Origin: Nanobdellota archaeon
Lineage (GTDB): Archaea > Nanobdellota > Nanobdellia > Parvarchaeales > Parvarchaeaceae
Reading direction: 5' to 3'
Assembly (NCBI GenBank): GCA_021807085.1
Contig: JAKAPM010000005.1
Span: 1 to 58,877 of the forward strand
Length of the DNA: 58,877 bases
Shown here: positions 19,250-29,445 of the stretch, one piece after another
Position numbering within the stretch: position 1 is the first letter of the stretch
Layout of the letters: each line of letters begins with the position of its first letter
Translations under genes and position numbers: made by a program
Notes under the pieces: model-generated
The model's database searches: none
Seen by the model: the letters and a program-made list of their open reading frames with translations, nothing else
What the model was told of the DNA's origin: nothing

Positions 19250-20002
19250 ATGGTGGCAGACAGCGATCATCTGTACGAATTCGTGCTCAAGAAATACGTG
19301 ACCAAATCCGACAGCCTGCTTTTGGGGATTCCAAATAGGGAAGAGCTGAAGATTATACAGAGCAGCGATTCATTCGACTGGGACAACGGCTCCGGTTTGT
19401 ACGAGAACCTGATCGTGGCCAAGGGCCTGAAGACGGATAGGATAAAGAGGTTGGACAATCTTCTCGACGTCCACACAGTTAGGAGGGGGAGTTTCGATAG
19501 ATTAGACAGGGCGTATTCTATCCACGGCGAACTGACGGGAGACCAGGAACGCTATGTCTACAAGGATGACAGGCCGTCGGTCAAACAGCTAAGTCTCAAG
19601 ATGTCCGTAAGTTTCTGCCACGACGACGTCTGCAGGGACGGTATGGTGGATCTAAGAAAATACAGGATAGGCGTGTCGGAAAGGGTGATAGAATACCTAG
19701 ATACAAAAGGGTCGACGAACAAATCCGTATCGGTGCAGTTTTACAGCCGGAATCCGTCGAAACGCGGGATAACTATAGTGTACAGGATGACAATGGAAGC
19801 CGGCAGAATTGCCAATTCGAGGCTGTACGTGTCCCTCGGTAACAGGCTGAAGCCGCTGGATACGGGCAGAAACTTCAGACTAGCTTCCTTCATGTCGGCA
19901 GTGGACTACTGGCACGACAACAGGCTAGTCGAGAGTTCTGCAGAACTTACCCGCATAGGCACGGGCACAATAGAACCGGAATACATGTCCCTATATTCAT
20001 AG
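19250..20002 (+). CDS. Hypothetical protein
   Basis: Long ORF; likely start MVADSDHLYEF; no recognised family. Confidence 0.65.
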   Translation: MVADSDHLYEFVLKKYVTKSDSLLLGIPNREELKIIQSSDSFDWDNGSGLYENLIVAKGLKTDRIKRLDNLLDVHTVRRGSFDRLDRAYSIHGELTGDQERYVYKDDRPSVKQLSLKMSVSFCHDDVCRDGMVDLRKYRIGVSERVIEYLDTKGSTNKSVSVQFYSRNPSKRGITIVYRMTMEAGRIANSRLYVSLGNRLKPLDTGRNFRLASFMSAVDYWHDNRLVESSAELTRIGTGTIEPEYMSLYS

Positions 20003-20278
20003 TTTTACAGCTCCGTCCTTTACAGCAAGGTTGACTGCGATTATGTGGGAGCACAGCTTGTTCTGCAGGGTGTACCATTTGCAGTCGCATTGCCACCTCT
20101 TTGATCCGGGTTTTTCGCCGAAATACATCACGCTGTGCTCCTCTTCGCCCTTCACTATGAACGAGATATGCTTGCCAGTCTTGTAATCCAACCTCACGCT
20201 TCTCATTATCTTAATGCCCTTTATATACAGCCTAGAATCCGCTTTGAGTTCTTTTTCGGGTATTATCTCCATGTCCAT
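19997..20278 (-). CDS. SWIM zinc-finger domain protein
   Basis: CDCKWYTLQNKLCSHI (CxCx(n)CxH). Confidence 0.8.
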   Translation of the reverse strand: MDMEIIPEKELKADSRLYIKGIKIMRSVRLDYKTGKHISFIVKGEEEHSVMYFGEKPGSKRWQCDCKWYTLQNKLCSHIIAVNLAVKDGAVKL

Positions 20279-20324
20279 GATAACGTATTAATAAACGCCC
20301 TATATAATATAATTGCGGTGCTGT

Positions 20325-20560
20325 ATACAACAGACCATAAAAGGAGGAAGTCCGTTCACTTCAAAGAGTGTACCGCAGCAATGCGGTGTGCTAACGCACA
20401 GGCTACCGAGCAGAAACGGACCCTTGCCGCGGCAATAGATGATCTAGACTGATAGCTGCGTCACGGGATGAAACGGCGGACCTACACGGTGCAAACCGGA
20501 ATTCCGGTGCTTAGTCGAATGTTGTAGTGCGAACAGAGACGCTGTGTACGCGGCGGAGTC
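20325..20560 (+). ncRNA. rnpB: RNase P RNA (approximate ends)
   Basis: CR-I-like GGAGGAAGTCCG at ~20340; GCTTAGTCGAATG (CR-IV-like) at ~20510; ACAGA near 3' end; TATA-like CTATATAATATA ~25 nt upstream. Confidence 0.8.
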
Positions 20561-20637
20561 GCAACAAAAAACGGGCTATTCAGCGCCGCTTATATTCCCT
20601 TAACGGATTTAAATTGCCATATCATAATATTTATTAT

Positions 20638-21495
20638 ATGACGATGTCGACTAAGGAGCTGGCCAATAGGATACTCAGCGACTCCTACAAGATATACTCG
20701 GATGTTTCGAAGATAGACAAGGCCGTCGTTAACTCTGCGGCGACTCTCGGTATGTCACTACAGAACGTTCAGATGCTGGAATTCGACAGCAAGGAGATAG
20801 TCTTTCCAAGGGAGAAGAAAGGTATATTGTTCCACGAAGGGGCGAAGCCGGAGGCAGCAGCTAAAAAGGGCCTGTTTGTGGGACTGTTCGGCGGAGGACG
20901 AACGGGCAGAGCGTCGGCCCCCCTTCAGATATCCAACAGGACGGTCGTCACACCCTCCCTGGCAAAACAACCGATAATAGCGATACCGGAGCCCGAACGC
21001 GCAGCGGTCGGGCAGACCCACATAAAACTAGATGCGAGCGAGGCGCCTACGCCTGTAAAGCAGGTACGTCCGAAGCTAACGCCGCTGGGTACAGTTATAC
21101 CGGCGAAATCCAAGATAACAGTGTCGGAACCCATAAAGCCGGAAGAGGTAGTAACGAAGATGCCGGCCAGTCCGGTTCCGATGCCGAAAAAACTTGAGCC
21201 GGTGGCGGTCAAGCAGCAACCCATAAATCCAGCCATGATAGCTGCGACCACCGTACACGTGAAAGAGGGGAAAGGAGAGAGGGAAACGTCCATAGACGGG
21301 ATAATGCCGACTGACAACCCGATTTCAAAGCTCCTAGAATTGGTGAAGAGCAGGGGCAACATAACGATTACGGACGCAGCTAAGGAAATGAACGCTCCGA
21401 GGGATCTTGTTGAAAAATGGTCCAGGATACTTGCGCAGAGTCTTCTTATAAAGCTTAAATACCAGCTTGTTGGAGATGTCATATTGGAGGCTTGA
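20638..21495 (+). CDS. Hypothetical protein with C-terminal winged-helix-like domain, paired with KaiC-like ATPase
   Basis: C-term LLELVKSRGNITITDAAKEMNAPRDLVEKWSRIL; Pro-rich linker; start corrected to 20638. Confidence 0.7.
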   Translation: MTMSTKELANRILSDSYKIYSDVSKIDKAVVNSAATLGMSLQNVQMLEFDSKEIVFPREKKGILFHEGAKPEAAAKKGLFVGLFGGGRTGRASAPLQISNRTVVTPSLAKQPIIAIPEPERAAVGQTHIKLDASEAPTPVKQVRPKLTPLGTVIPAKSKITVSEPIKPEEVVTKMPASPVPMPKKLEPVAVKQQPINPAMIAATTVHVKEGKGERETSIDGIMPTDNPISKLLELVKSRGNITITDAAKEMNAPRDLVEKWSRILAQSLLIKLKYQLVGDVILEA

Positions 21496-22232
21496 TGATG
21501 GAAGAAAATACCGCCGGCGAAACCAAGGGCCCTGCAACCGCAGTGCAGAGGGAGAAATCCGGGATCCCGGGTCTCGACGATGCGCTCAAAGGGGGCTTTC
21601 CTGCTAGGAACATAATCTTAGTGACTGGTACGCCGGGTGCGGGTAAAACCACTATGGCCATGCAGTCCCTCGTTTATGGGGCCATCAACGGGGAGAAAGG
21701 GATATACTTCACGCTCGAAGAGAGCGTAGACGATGTGATAGACCAGTTTTCAATGTTCGACGGGGTGAGCATAAAACAATTGACAGAAAAGGGCATGCTC
21801 AAGGTCATATCGATACCACTTGTCGACTACGATTCACTGAAGGATATGATATCGAACGAGATAGATTCTATGGGCGCGAAGAGGGTTGTAATAGACTCGA
21901 TAACCTACCTCCAGCTGTTTTTCTCGGATGTTATGTCGATAAGGAGGGCCATAATAGAGGTTGCAGCACTCCTAAAATCCAAGAAGTGTTTCGGTATTTT
22001 TGTGGGGGAGATGTCGTACGGCGACCCGAAGATGTCTTCTTTCGGCGTAGAGGAATTTGCAACAGATGGTGTAATAGCGCTTTACATGCTGGAGAAAAAC
22101 ACCACTTTCATAAGGGCGCTCAGGATAATAAAGATGAGGAAGACCGACCACATCACGAAATACATACCGATAGAGATAACCGACAAGGGCGTAGTCACGC
22201 ACCCGAACGAAGAGCTGTTCACAGAGATATAG
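21492..22232 (+). CDS. KaiC/RadA-like ATPase
   Basis: GIPGLDDALKGGFPARNIILVTGTPGAGKTTMAMQ; YFTLEES. Confidence 0.9.
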   Translation: MMMEENTAGETKGPATAVQREKSGIPGLDDALKGGFPARNIILVTGTPGAGKTTMAMQSLVYGAINGEKGIYFTLEESVDDVIDQFSMFDGVSIKQLTEKGMLKVISIPLVDYDSLKDMISNEIDSMGAKRVVIDSITYLQLFFSDVMSIRRAIIEVAALLKSKKCFGIFVGEMSYGDPKMSSFGVEEFATDGVIALYMLEKNTTFIRALRIIKMRKTDHITKYIPIEITDKGVVTHPNEELFTEI

Positions 22233-22268
22233 ACATACACTTTTATTTTAACAGATGGATAATAGACT

Positions 22269-23279
22269 ATGCCAGCAAACTCCAAGGAAAAGACCGACGA
22301 CAAGCCCGCACAGGAGCAGCCGCAGAAGCAGAATTCCTTGTGGGTGGAGAAATACAGGCCTAAGAATTTCGATGAGATAATCGGCCAGGGCGACAGCGTC
22401 GAGAAGCTCAAGGCAATGCTCTCGAAGGGGGAAGTGCAGCACATGATTCTCTCGGGCCCCCCCGGTGTCGGCAAAACCACGTCTGCCGTCGTGCTCGCAA
22501 AGATGGTCTTCGGGGACAACTGGAACCAAAATTTTATAGAGCTCAACGCTTCCGACGACAGGAAGCTGTCTGTGATACAGGGTAAGGTCAAGGAGTTCGC
22601 CAGGACCAAACCCATAGACGCGCCTTTCAAGATGATACTTTTCGACGAGGGGGATTCTCTGACCCAGGAAGCACAGCAGGCTCTGAGGCGTATGATGGAG
22701 GAGTACAGTAGCACGTGTAGGTTCCTTTTCAGCGTCAACTACCAGAACAACATAATAGAGCCACTGCAGTCGAGATGCGTGATACTGAGGTTCCAGCCGC
22801 TGCTACAAAAAGACATAGAAGCTTACATAGGCAGGATAGCAAAGAGCGAGGATCTGCAGATAGACGCCAACGCAATGGAAGCGCTTTACTACGTGTCAAA
22901 AGGAGACCTTAGGCTTGTGACCAACTTGCTCCAGTCGCTGTCCAACGTTTCTAGGAAGATAGACGCCAGCACAGTGTATACCAACAGCGGAGTGCTAGAC
23001 ACCGGAAAGATACTAGAGGGAGTCAAGACTGCACTTGGGGGAGATTACATAAAATCTAGGGAGATATTCGCCGATCTTCTAGATTCGGGAGTTAACACGA
23101 GGGAACTGCTTCTGCAGATATTCAACATAGTGATTTCAAACGAAGAACTTGTCGACCAGAAAGCCAAGGGCTATATAATCGAGAAGCTCGCGGAAGTGGA
23201 CTACAGGATAGTCGAGGGGGCCACCCCTTTCATACAGTTCCAGGCCCTTCTAGCTTTCCTTGCGACCTTCAACAAGTGA
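22269..23279 (+). CDS. rfcS: Replication factor C small subunit
   Basis: LWVEKYRPKNFDEIIGQ, GPPGVGKTT, ILFDEGDSL, SRC motif (LQSRCVILRF). Confidence 0.95.
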   Translation: MPANSKEKTDDKPAQEQPQKQNSLWVEKYRPKNFDEIIGQGDSVEKLKAMLSKGEVQHMILSGPPGVGKTTSAVVLAKMVFGDNWNQNFIELNASDDRKLSVIQGKVKEFARTKPIDAPFKMILFDEGDSLTQEAQQALRRMMEEYSSTCRFLFSVNYQNNIIEPLQSRCVILRFQPLLQKDIEAYIGRIAKSEDLQIDANAMEALYYVSKGDLRLVTNLLQSLSNVSRKIDASTVYTNSGVLDTGKILEGVKTALGGDYIKSREIFADLLDSGVNTRELLLQIFNIVISNEELVDQKAKGYIIEKLAEVDYRIVEGATPFIQFQALLAFLATFNK

Positions 23280-23282
23280 TGT

Positions 23283-24263
23283 ATGCTGAAACTTTTCAAG
23301 CCTACGTTCGAGAATTTCGTTGAGAATTATACCGGTAGCATAAAGAACAAGTTCCTTTCCGCGATAGACGGCGGAAAGACGAAATTCGTGTTCAACGGCC
23401 CTTCCGGCGTCGGCAAGAATTTCCTGGCGGAAGCCCTCGCGATAAGCCGTGGATTCTCCATAGAAAAGATAAACGTGTACACTATAGAAGGCGACGAGAA
23501 GGAGGGCGTTTCAGAGAAGATGGCAGACACTATAAAGAATGCAGCCATATCGACTTCCCTTTTTGGGGATTCAAAGAAGATAGTGTACATAGAGGACGCG
23601 GAGAAGGTTCTGTCCGTCGACCAGACTATCTTCAAAAAGATGAGCTCCGTGCCTGGGATAATCATATTCGAGTCAGTATCTGGCGACGTTTTCAAGAGCC
23701 GTTATAGGTCTGCACTATCCGGTTACGAGATGATAAGATTCTACAAGCTGAATTCCAAGACGGTTAGGTCGTACATATCCAGGCTGCAGGCGCTGAATAA
23801 ACTGGTTCTGGATTATGAGGTAGTCGACGAACTGGTGAGGAATTCCAAGGGCAACCTGTCCAGCGTGATAAGCGACCTGAACATGCTCCTCATAGCGGGA
23901 AACTCGTCGAAGGTGTATCCGAGGTACAGCGAGGACTCTATCTTCACGCAGTTGTCTTCAGTTTTATCTGGTGACACAGGGAACACGAACGTCTACTTCG
24001 CTTCCGACATGGAAGCCAAGAATTTCGAGATATGGCTCTCGGACAAGGCCCCTCTCGCAGTGAAGGGCGAAAGGCTCTACAAGTTCTTCGAGCGCCTGTC
24101 AAACGCAGATATAGTCCTCAACAAGATAAAGAAACAGAACTGGGGCTTGCTCAGATACGTGCAGAGCCTTCTTGTTTTCGGGACTTCCCTGAATTCATCT
24201 AGCACACCGGTCGAGATAACCTACACTGCGCCGGACTGGAACACGTACTACCGGGCAGAGTGA
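23283..24263 (+). CDS. Divergent replication factor C large subunit-like protein
   Basis: Adjacent to rfcS; AAA+ layout with degenerate Walker A GPSGVGKN and KKIVYIEDAEKV. Confidence 0.65.
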   Translation: MLKLFKPTFENFVENYTGSIKNKFLSAIDGGKTKFVFNGPSGVGKNFLAEALAISRGFSIEKINVYTIEGDEKEGVSEKMADTIKNAAISTSLFGDSKKIVYIEDAEKVLSVDQTIFKKMSSVPGIIIFESVSGDVFKSRYRSALSGYEMIRFYKLNSKTVRSYISRLQALNKLVLDYEVVDELVRNSKGNLSSVISDLNMLLIAGNSSKVYPRYSEDSIFTQLSSVLSGDTGNTNVYFASDMEAKNFEIWLSDKAPLAVKGERLYKFFERLSNADIVLNKIKKQNWGLLRYVQSLLVFGTSLNSSSTPVEITYTAPDWNTYYRAE

Positions 24264-25045
24264 GGTTTTCTCCGTACTCTTATATCGAAACAGAGCCTGT
24301 CGACGAATGGGGCCACCTCCCCAGTCCTGTAGGATTTTATCGACGTTACCGTCAAGTCCCTGTCCGAATACGACCGTATCATCTTCTTTACCGCCAGTTC
24401 GTCCTCCCCTCCCCGCTTGGCGAATGCGTACAAGTGCACGACAGCCCTCTTCGCCGCCGAACCTAACGCCTGTTTAAGGAATGACTTCGCATCCATGGGA
24501 AAATTCATTATTATCCTGTCAAACTCGCCGTCCAGCTTCGGGACTATCCTCCTCGCGTCGCCGCACGCGTACTCCACGTTGTAGGCCTTGTTTATTTTCA
24601 CGTTCTTTTTCAAAAGGTCTATCGCTTTCCTGTTTTTATCTATTGCGTAAACGCTTCCGGCTTTCTTCGACGCCTCTATCGTGTATGGCCCGACCCCGCA
24701 GAACATGTCGAGGATATTCTCTCCGGTCTTTATCTGTCCGGTTATCCTTGCCCTCTCGTTGGACAGGCGAGGTGAAAAGTATACTCTCCTGACATCTACG
24801 TAGAAAAGGCAGCCGTTCTCCCTATGTACGGTAACCGTACCCCTTCTTCCTGAAACGTATCTCAGTTTTGCCACTCTCTCTTCCCCCGACGTTTTGCCTA
24901 CGCGGTTGTAAACCGATTTTATGTTCTTGTTCATCGACATTATTTCGAGTGCTACCCTCTTCTTCATCCGGCTGCCGACCGTATCAGGCAGCCTGACGAG
25001 GGCTATGTCTCCTACGGCGTCGAAGCTCCTATGTCTTTTTTCCAC
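24248..25045 (-). CDS. trm5: tRNA (guanine37-N1)-methyltransferase Trm5 family
   Basis: ILDMFCGVGPYTIEASKKAGSVYAIDKN, IIMNFP. Confidence 0.88.
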   Translation of the reverse strand: MEKRHRSFDAVGDIALVRLPDTVGSRMKKRVALEIMSMNKNIKSVYNRVGKTSGEERVAKLRYVSGRRGTVTVHRENGCLFYVDVRRVYFSPRLSNERARITGQIKTGENILDMFCGVGPYTIEASKKAGSVYAIDKNRKAIDLLKKNVKINKAYNVEYACGDARRIVPKLDGEFDRIIMNFPMDAKSFLKQALGSAAKRAVVHLYAFAKRGGEDELAVKKMIRSYSDRDLTVTSIKSYRTGEVAPFVDRLCFDIRVRRKPHSAR

Positions 25046-25181
25046 GCATCCTCCCTAGCACCGGTATGAATGGTATGAAAAATAATACAACGAAAACCAG
25101 CGTGTGGAACACGAATATAAAGGCCAGAGACGCCGCTATCGCGGCCACACTGACTGATGCGAACAGGCACGTGTCTTTCAT
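25029..25181 (-). CDS. Small (50 aa) membrane protein
   Basis: MKDTCLFASVSVAAIAASLAFIFVFHTLVFVVLFFIPFIPVLGRMRGKKT; overlaps the leuS stop (ATGA) and the trm5 start. Confidence 0.55.
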   Translation of the reverse strand: MKDTCLFASVSVAAIAASLAFIFVFHTLVFVVLFFIPFIPVLGRMRGKKT

Positions 25182-27904
25182 GATATAGTGAGCGCCGGCT
25201 TGCCAGGTATGGCTTTGTCGTCGTCACTGCTCTCCACTATGACCTCGCAGCCGAAAATCCTAGATATCGACTCTTTCGTCTCCTCGAATAGCTTCGTCTC
25301 TGTATCGTGGTCCAGTCCGTTCTCCGGCAGCCTGTTCGGATTTTTCAGGAGCTTGTCGGCTAGTTTGGAGGAAGACCTTATCTTCTTTCTTATCTCGTTT
25401 GCGTTCCTGGTGTTTTTTGTCTCTTCGACTATCCTGTTGTAAAGGTCGAAGTTTTCCGGTTTGGATATTCCTATCCGGACCTTTTTAGGGGATATCTTGA
25501 GTATTTTTGTAAGGTTCCTTATATCACTTATCGTGTTTCTTACAACCTCTACCTCGCTGTCTATCAGCCGGCTTATCTCGCGCTCGTCGTACTCCGGCCA
25601 GCTCTTTCCGCCCTCCAGGAGTTCCTTCCCCCCCATCGCGCTGTTGAGCTCCTCGGTCACGAACGGGAATATTGGGTGGTTGAGTCTGACTATCCTTCGA
25701 ATCAGCTCCCTCAGCGTCTCGCCGTTGTATCCGCCGAGTTCAAGATATTCCTTAAGCAACTGAACGCCGTCGAAAAAGGTGCGCTGTACCGCGCTCCTGA
25801 GGAGCATATTGCCGTAATCTTCCGTAGCGTCCCTGGTTATTCTGGCTGCCTTCGAGAGTGCATACTTGTCTATAAGTTTTTTGTGGCCTTTGAAGTCATC
25901 CAGTATCTCGATAAGGTCCATGAGAGTCTCTATTTTCTGGTACACGGTGTTTATGTTGCTAGTGTCCCACTCCGCGTCGTCAATCCCGTCGGATGCCGTA
26001 GCTATCAGCCTTACGGAGTCGGTTCCATAGCTTTCAACAGCTTCGCTTATACCCATCGTGTTGCCCTTAGATTTTGACATCTTCTGCTTGTTCACAACCA
26101 GCCATCCGTTTATCGACATGGCTTTCGGCCACTTGTCCCTGTCGAATATGGCGACGTGGTTCGCTATAAAGAACACCATATGGTTAGGCACAAGTTCCTT
26201 TGCCGTAGTCCTCATGTCTACCGGGTACCAGTACAGGAATTCCTTCCTCATTTTCTCCGCTTCATCCGGATACGGCGAGGAATCCTTCTTGCCCAGGAAT
26301 ACATAATCGAACAGCCTGTCATCCAGCTCTTCCGGTCTCATCTTGTTTGCTGTATCTGCTATCGTGTAGTACGCCATGTATATCGTAGAATCGCTCAGAG
26401 GTTCGATCAACCAGTTCTTATCCCACGGAAGGGGCGTGCCAAGTCCGCCGTGTCTGGCCGCCGCCTTGTCTTCCAGACCGTTTATAGCCGATACGAGCGG
26501 CACTCTGACTTCTTCGGGGCATATTTTCATTTCCTCGACCGCTCTCAGCATCTTCTCCTTTAGTTCTCTGTCGGAATAGTGTATGAACCACTGGTTCTCG
26601 AGAAGCTTTACGACACCGTTCGCTCCGCACCTACATACCACGGCACCGGACGGTTCGTACATGTCCTCGTACGATCCTTTCTCACGGAGCAAGTCCTTTA
26701 TCTTTTCCCTCGCCTTGTCGACCGCGGTGTTCGCGAATTTCCCGCAGTTCGTGTTGAGAATCCCCGAGGAAAACTCCTTCTTGTAGACGTACTTTGTCGC
26801 CTTGTCTAGCCCCTCGGGCGTCTCGCCAAATCTTTTTATCGCGTCTTCGACAAGGTTCTCTTCCCCCTCCACGTCTATTATCTTCTTCGGCCTGCCGCCC
26901 AGCTTTTCCAGCGCGCCGCTCCTGTTGGCATACACGAAATCCACAGGCGCATGCATCGGAACGCTCATGACGACTCCTGTCATGGCGTCTCCGTCTACAA
27001 AATCTGCGTCGAATACAGGAACGTCCGCACCGTTCAGAGGGTTCTTGGCGTTCTTTCCCATTACGCTACTTACATCGAAATCTTCCTCCTTTTTCACAGT
27101 CTTGAGCAGGTATCTTATCTTCCTAGCGAACTCTCCGGACACTATCCATTCCTCCCCGCTGTCCAGCGTAAGTTTCTTGTATGCTATCCTGCTGTTAAGC
27201 CAAAGGTTGGCCACCCCAAACATCGTCTCAGGCCTGAGGGTCCCAACCGGAAGGATATAATCCTCCATTCGGAATTTTATGACAGAAAATTTTAGGGGGC
27301 TCTCGCCCTCACCGCTGAGCCTGTCGTGGTCGCCGAGGGGAGTATCCTCCTTCGGGCACCATATAACCGGGTGCGTTCCCTGCACTATGAGGCCGAGTCT
27401 CTTCAGCGTGTTGAACTGCCACTCAACGAACTTGGAATACTGTGGAGTCTGCGATAGTATGAACAGTCTCCTCCAGTCTATCGACATTCCCGCAGCGTCG
27501 AAATCCTTTATGTAAGTGTCTGAGAAGTAGAGTCCGAGCGCTATAGGGTCGTTTGAAAATTTCTCTATCTCCTCGTCGCTGACCCCTTGGTCCTTCATCA
27601 TATCGACGGCCTTCTTCTCCCTGTTCTTTAGCCTCAGCGACATCCCGACCATCGGTCCGCCAGTCATGTGGAAACCTTGTGGGAACAGCACGTTGAAACC
27701 CCTCATCCTCATGAACCTCGCGTATATGTCAGCCCTGGTCCATGTGTACAGGTGCCCCAGGTGGAGGAGACCGGTCGGGTATATGACCGGCACGGTTGTG
27801 AAGAACTTTTCCCTGTCATTGTCTATCTCCGGCTCGTATATCTTCTTCTCTCCGAAAATCTTTCGCCATTTGCTCTCTATTACTTTCGGGTCGTACTTCG
27901 GCAT
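25178..27904 (-). CDS. leuS: Leucyl-tRNA synthetase
   Basis: YPTGLLHLGHLYTWTRADIYARF, KMSKSKGN; start MPKYDPKVIESKW. Confidence 0.95.
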   Translation of the reverse strand: MPKYDPKVIESKWRKIFGEKKIYEPEIDNDREKFFTTVPVIYPTGLLHLGHLYTWTRADIYARFMRMRGFNVLFPQGFHMTGGPMVGMSLRLKNREKKAVDMMKDQGVSDEEIEKFSNDPIALGLYFSDTYIKDFDAAGMSIDWRRLFILSQTPQYSKFVEWQFNTLKRLGLIVQGTHPVIWCPKEDTPLGDHDRLSGEGESPLKFSVIKFRMEDYILPVGTLRPETMFGVANLWLNSRIAYKKLTLDSGEEWIVSGEFARKIRYLLKTVKKEEDFDVSSVMGKNAKNPLNGADVPVFDADFVDGDAMTGVVMSVPMHAPVDFVYANRSGALEKLGGRPKKIIDVEGEENLVEDAIKRFGETPEGLDKATKYVYKKEFSSGILNTNCGKFANTAVDKAREKIKDLLREKGSYEDMYEPSGAVVCRCGANGVVKLLENQWFIHYSDRELKEKMLRAVEEMKICPEEVRVPLVSAINGLEDKAAARHGGLGTPLPWDKNWLIEPLSDSTIYMAYYTIADTANKMRPEELDDRLFDYVFLGKKDSSPYPDEAEKMRKEFLYWYPVDMRTTAKELVPNHMVFFIANHVAIFDRDKWPKAMSINGWLVVNKQKMSKSKGNTMGISEAVESYGTDSVRLIATASDGIDDAEWDTSNINTVYQKIETLMDLIEILDDFKGHKKLIDKYALSKAARITRDATEDYGNMLLRSAVQRTFFDGVQLLKEYLELGGYNGETLRELIRRIVRLNHPIFPFVTEELNSAMGGKELLEGGKSWPEYDEREISRLIDSEVEVVRNTISDIRNLTKILKISPKKVRIGISKPENFDLYNRIVEETKNTRNANEIRKKIRSSSKLADKLLKNPNRLPENGLDHDTETKLFEETKESISRIFGCEVIVESSDDDKAIPGKPALTIS

Positions 27905-28008
27905 AATCCATTTAATCTCCACCGGAAGTTTTAATACTTTCCAAAATTGTCCCTGTGTCCGCCCGCCGAAGCAGTAAGATATTAATCTCCCGAATCCGAA
28001 TCATAATA

Positions 28009-29445
28009 ATGGCCGACAGGATAAAGGTTAGGAAAGAGGACGACATAATAGGGTGGTACAACCAAGTGCTACTGAACTCCGAAGTGGTGGACTTCTCGGA
28101 CATCAAAGGATTCGCGGTCTACAGGCCGTACGGATACGAAATGTGGGAATCGTCCATGTACTACCTCGACAGTGTTTTCAAGGAGAGGGGTGTCAAGAAC
28201 GCTTATTTTCCCCTTCTGATACCAGAGAGCCTGCTTACAAGGGAGAAGGAGCACGTGAAACACTTCAATCCTGAGGTCGCATGGGTCACGATGGGCGGGG
28301 ACTCTCTGCTGGACGAGAGGCTTGCCATAAGGCCCACGTCCGAGACAATAATGTACAGGAGCTATTCCAAATGGATACAGAGCTACAGGGACCTGCCGAT
28401 GCTGATTAACCAGTGGAATACCATGGTCAGATGGGAGACAAAGGAGACAAGGTTCTTCCTGCGCGGGAGGGAGAATCTCTGGCAGGAAGGGCACTGCGTA
28501 TTTGCTACCGAGGAAGAGGCAGTAAGCAACGCAGAGGACATGATACGGGTGTACAAGAAGTTCTCCGAAGAAGTACTTGCCTTCCCCGTCCTTATGGGGT
28601 TCAAGAGCGAAGGCGAAAAGTTCGCTGGAGCTGTGCGTACGTACACGATAGAAGCCGTTCTTCCGAACAACTTCGCTTCGCAGGTCGGCACTTCGCACTA
28701 TCTCGGGCAGAACTTCTCCAAACCGTTTGACGTTAAGTTCTTGGACAGAGGCAACCGCTCGCAGTACGCGTACCAGACGTCTTGGGGCGTATCCGCAAGG
28801 GCTATAGGCGTAATGATCCTTATACACGGAGACAACAGCGGTCTGGTCCTTCCCCCTTCCATAGCGCCCATACAGGCAGTAGTGGTCCCCATAATGAACG
28901 GCAAATCAGGAGAGTCTGTCGAGGCGTACGCCGGCGAAGTGTACGGCGCGCTCAAAGCCCTCGGAATAAAGGTCCTGCTCGACGACAGGAGGGAATATTC
29001 TCCGGGATGGAAGTTCAACGAGTACGAAATGAAAGGCGTGCCCATCCGGGTCGAGGTGGGCGAGAAGGAAGTAAAGGAAAGGAAGGTTTCCCTAAAGACC
29101 AGGTTCAACGGCAGCAAAGACGAGGTGCCGTTCGACGCTATAAGCACTATACCGGACAGGCTGGCAGACATACAGAGGGAAATGTTCGAGAGAGCGGAGG
29201 CTTTGATGAAATCCGCCCTCACAGTGGAGACCGATAGAGGGGAGTTCGTGAAGAAACTCAAGGAAGGAAAATACATAGTAAAGGCAGCATGGTGCGGAAA
29301 TCCGATGTGCGAAACCAAGATTGGCGATGAGACCGGCGCGGTTTCAAGGATGATTCCCATGACCGACGATGAGCTTCTCGACAAAAAGTGCATATTTTGC
29401 GGCCAGGAAGCAGAGCACAACGCCTATTTCGGGCAGTCGTACTGA
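28009..29445 (+). CDS. proS: Prolyl-tRNA synthetase
   Basis: Class II: RPTSETIMYRSYSKWIQSYRDLP, RWETKETRFFLRGRE; archaeal-type C-terminal domain. Confidence 0.95.
   Translation: MADRIKVRKEDDIIGWYNQVLLNSEVVDFSDIKGFAVYRPYGYEMWESSMYYLDSVFKERGVKNAYFPLLIPESLLTREKEHVKHFNPEVAWVTMGGDSLLDERLAIRPTSETIMYRSYSKWIQSYRDLPMLINQWNTMVRWETKETRFFLRGRENLWQEGHCVFATEEEAVSNAEDMIRVYKKFSEEVLAFPVLMGFKSEGEKFAGAVRTYTIEAVLPNNFASQVGTSHYLGQNFSKPFDVKFLDRGNRSQYAYQTSWGVSARAIGVMILIHGDNSGLVLPPSIAPIQAVVVPIMNGKSGESVEAYAGEVYGALKALGIKVLLDDRREYSPGWKFNEYEMKGVPIRVEVGEKEVKERKVSLKTRFNGSKDEVPFDAISTIPDRLADIQREMFERAEALMKSALTVETDRGEFVKKLKEGKYIVKAAWCGNPMCETKIGDETGAVSRMIPMTDDELLDKKCIFCGQEAEHNAYFGQSY

Noticed and set aside
20135-20452. 105-aa ORF
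   Set aside because: Overlaps the SWIM protein on the opposite strand and the RNase P RNA.
28698-29420. 240-aa minus-strand ORF within proS
   Set aside because: Antisense to a confidently identified ProRS; Ser/Pro-rich composition typical of antisense frames.
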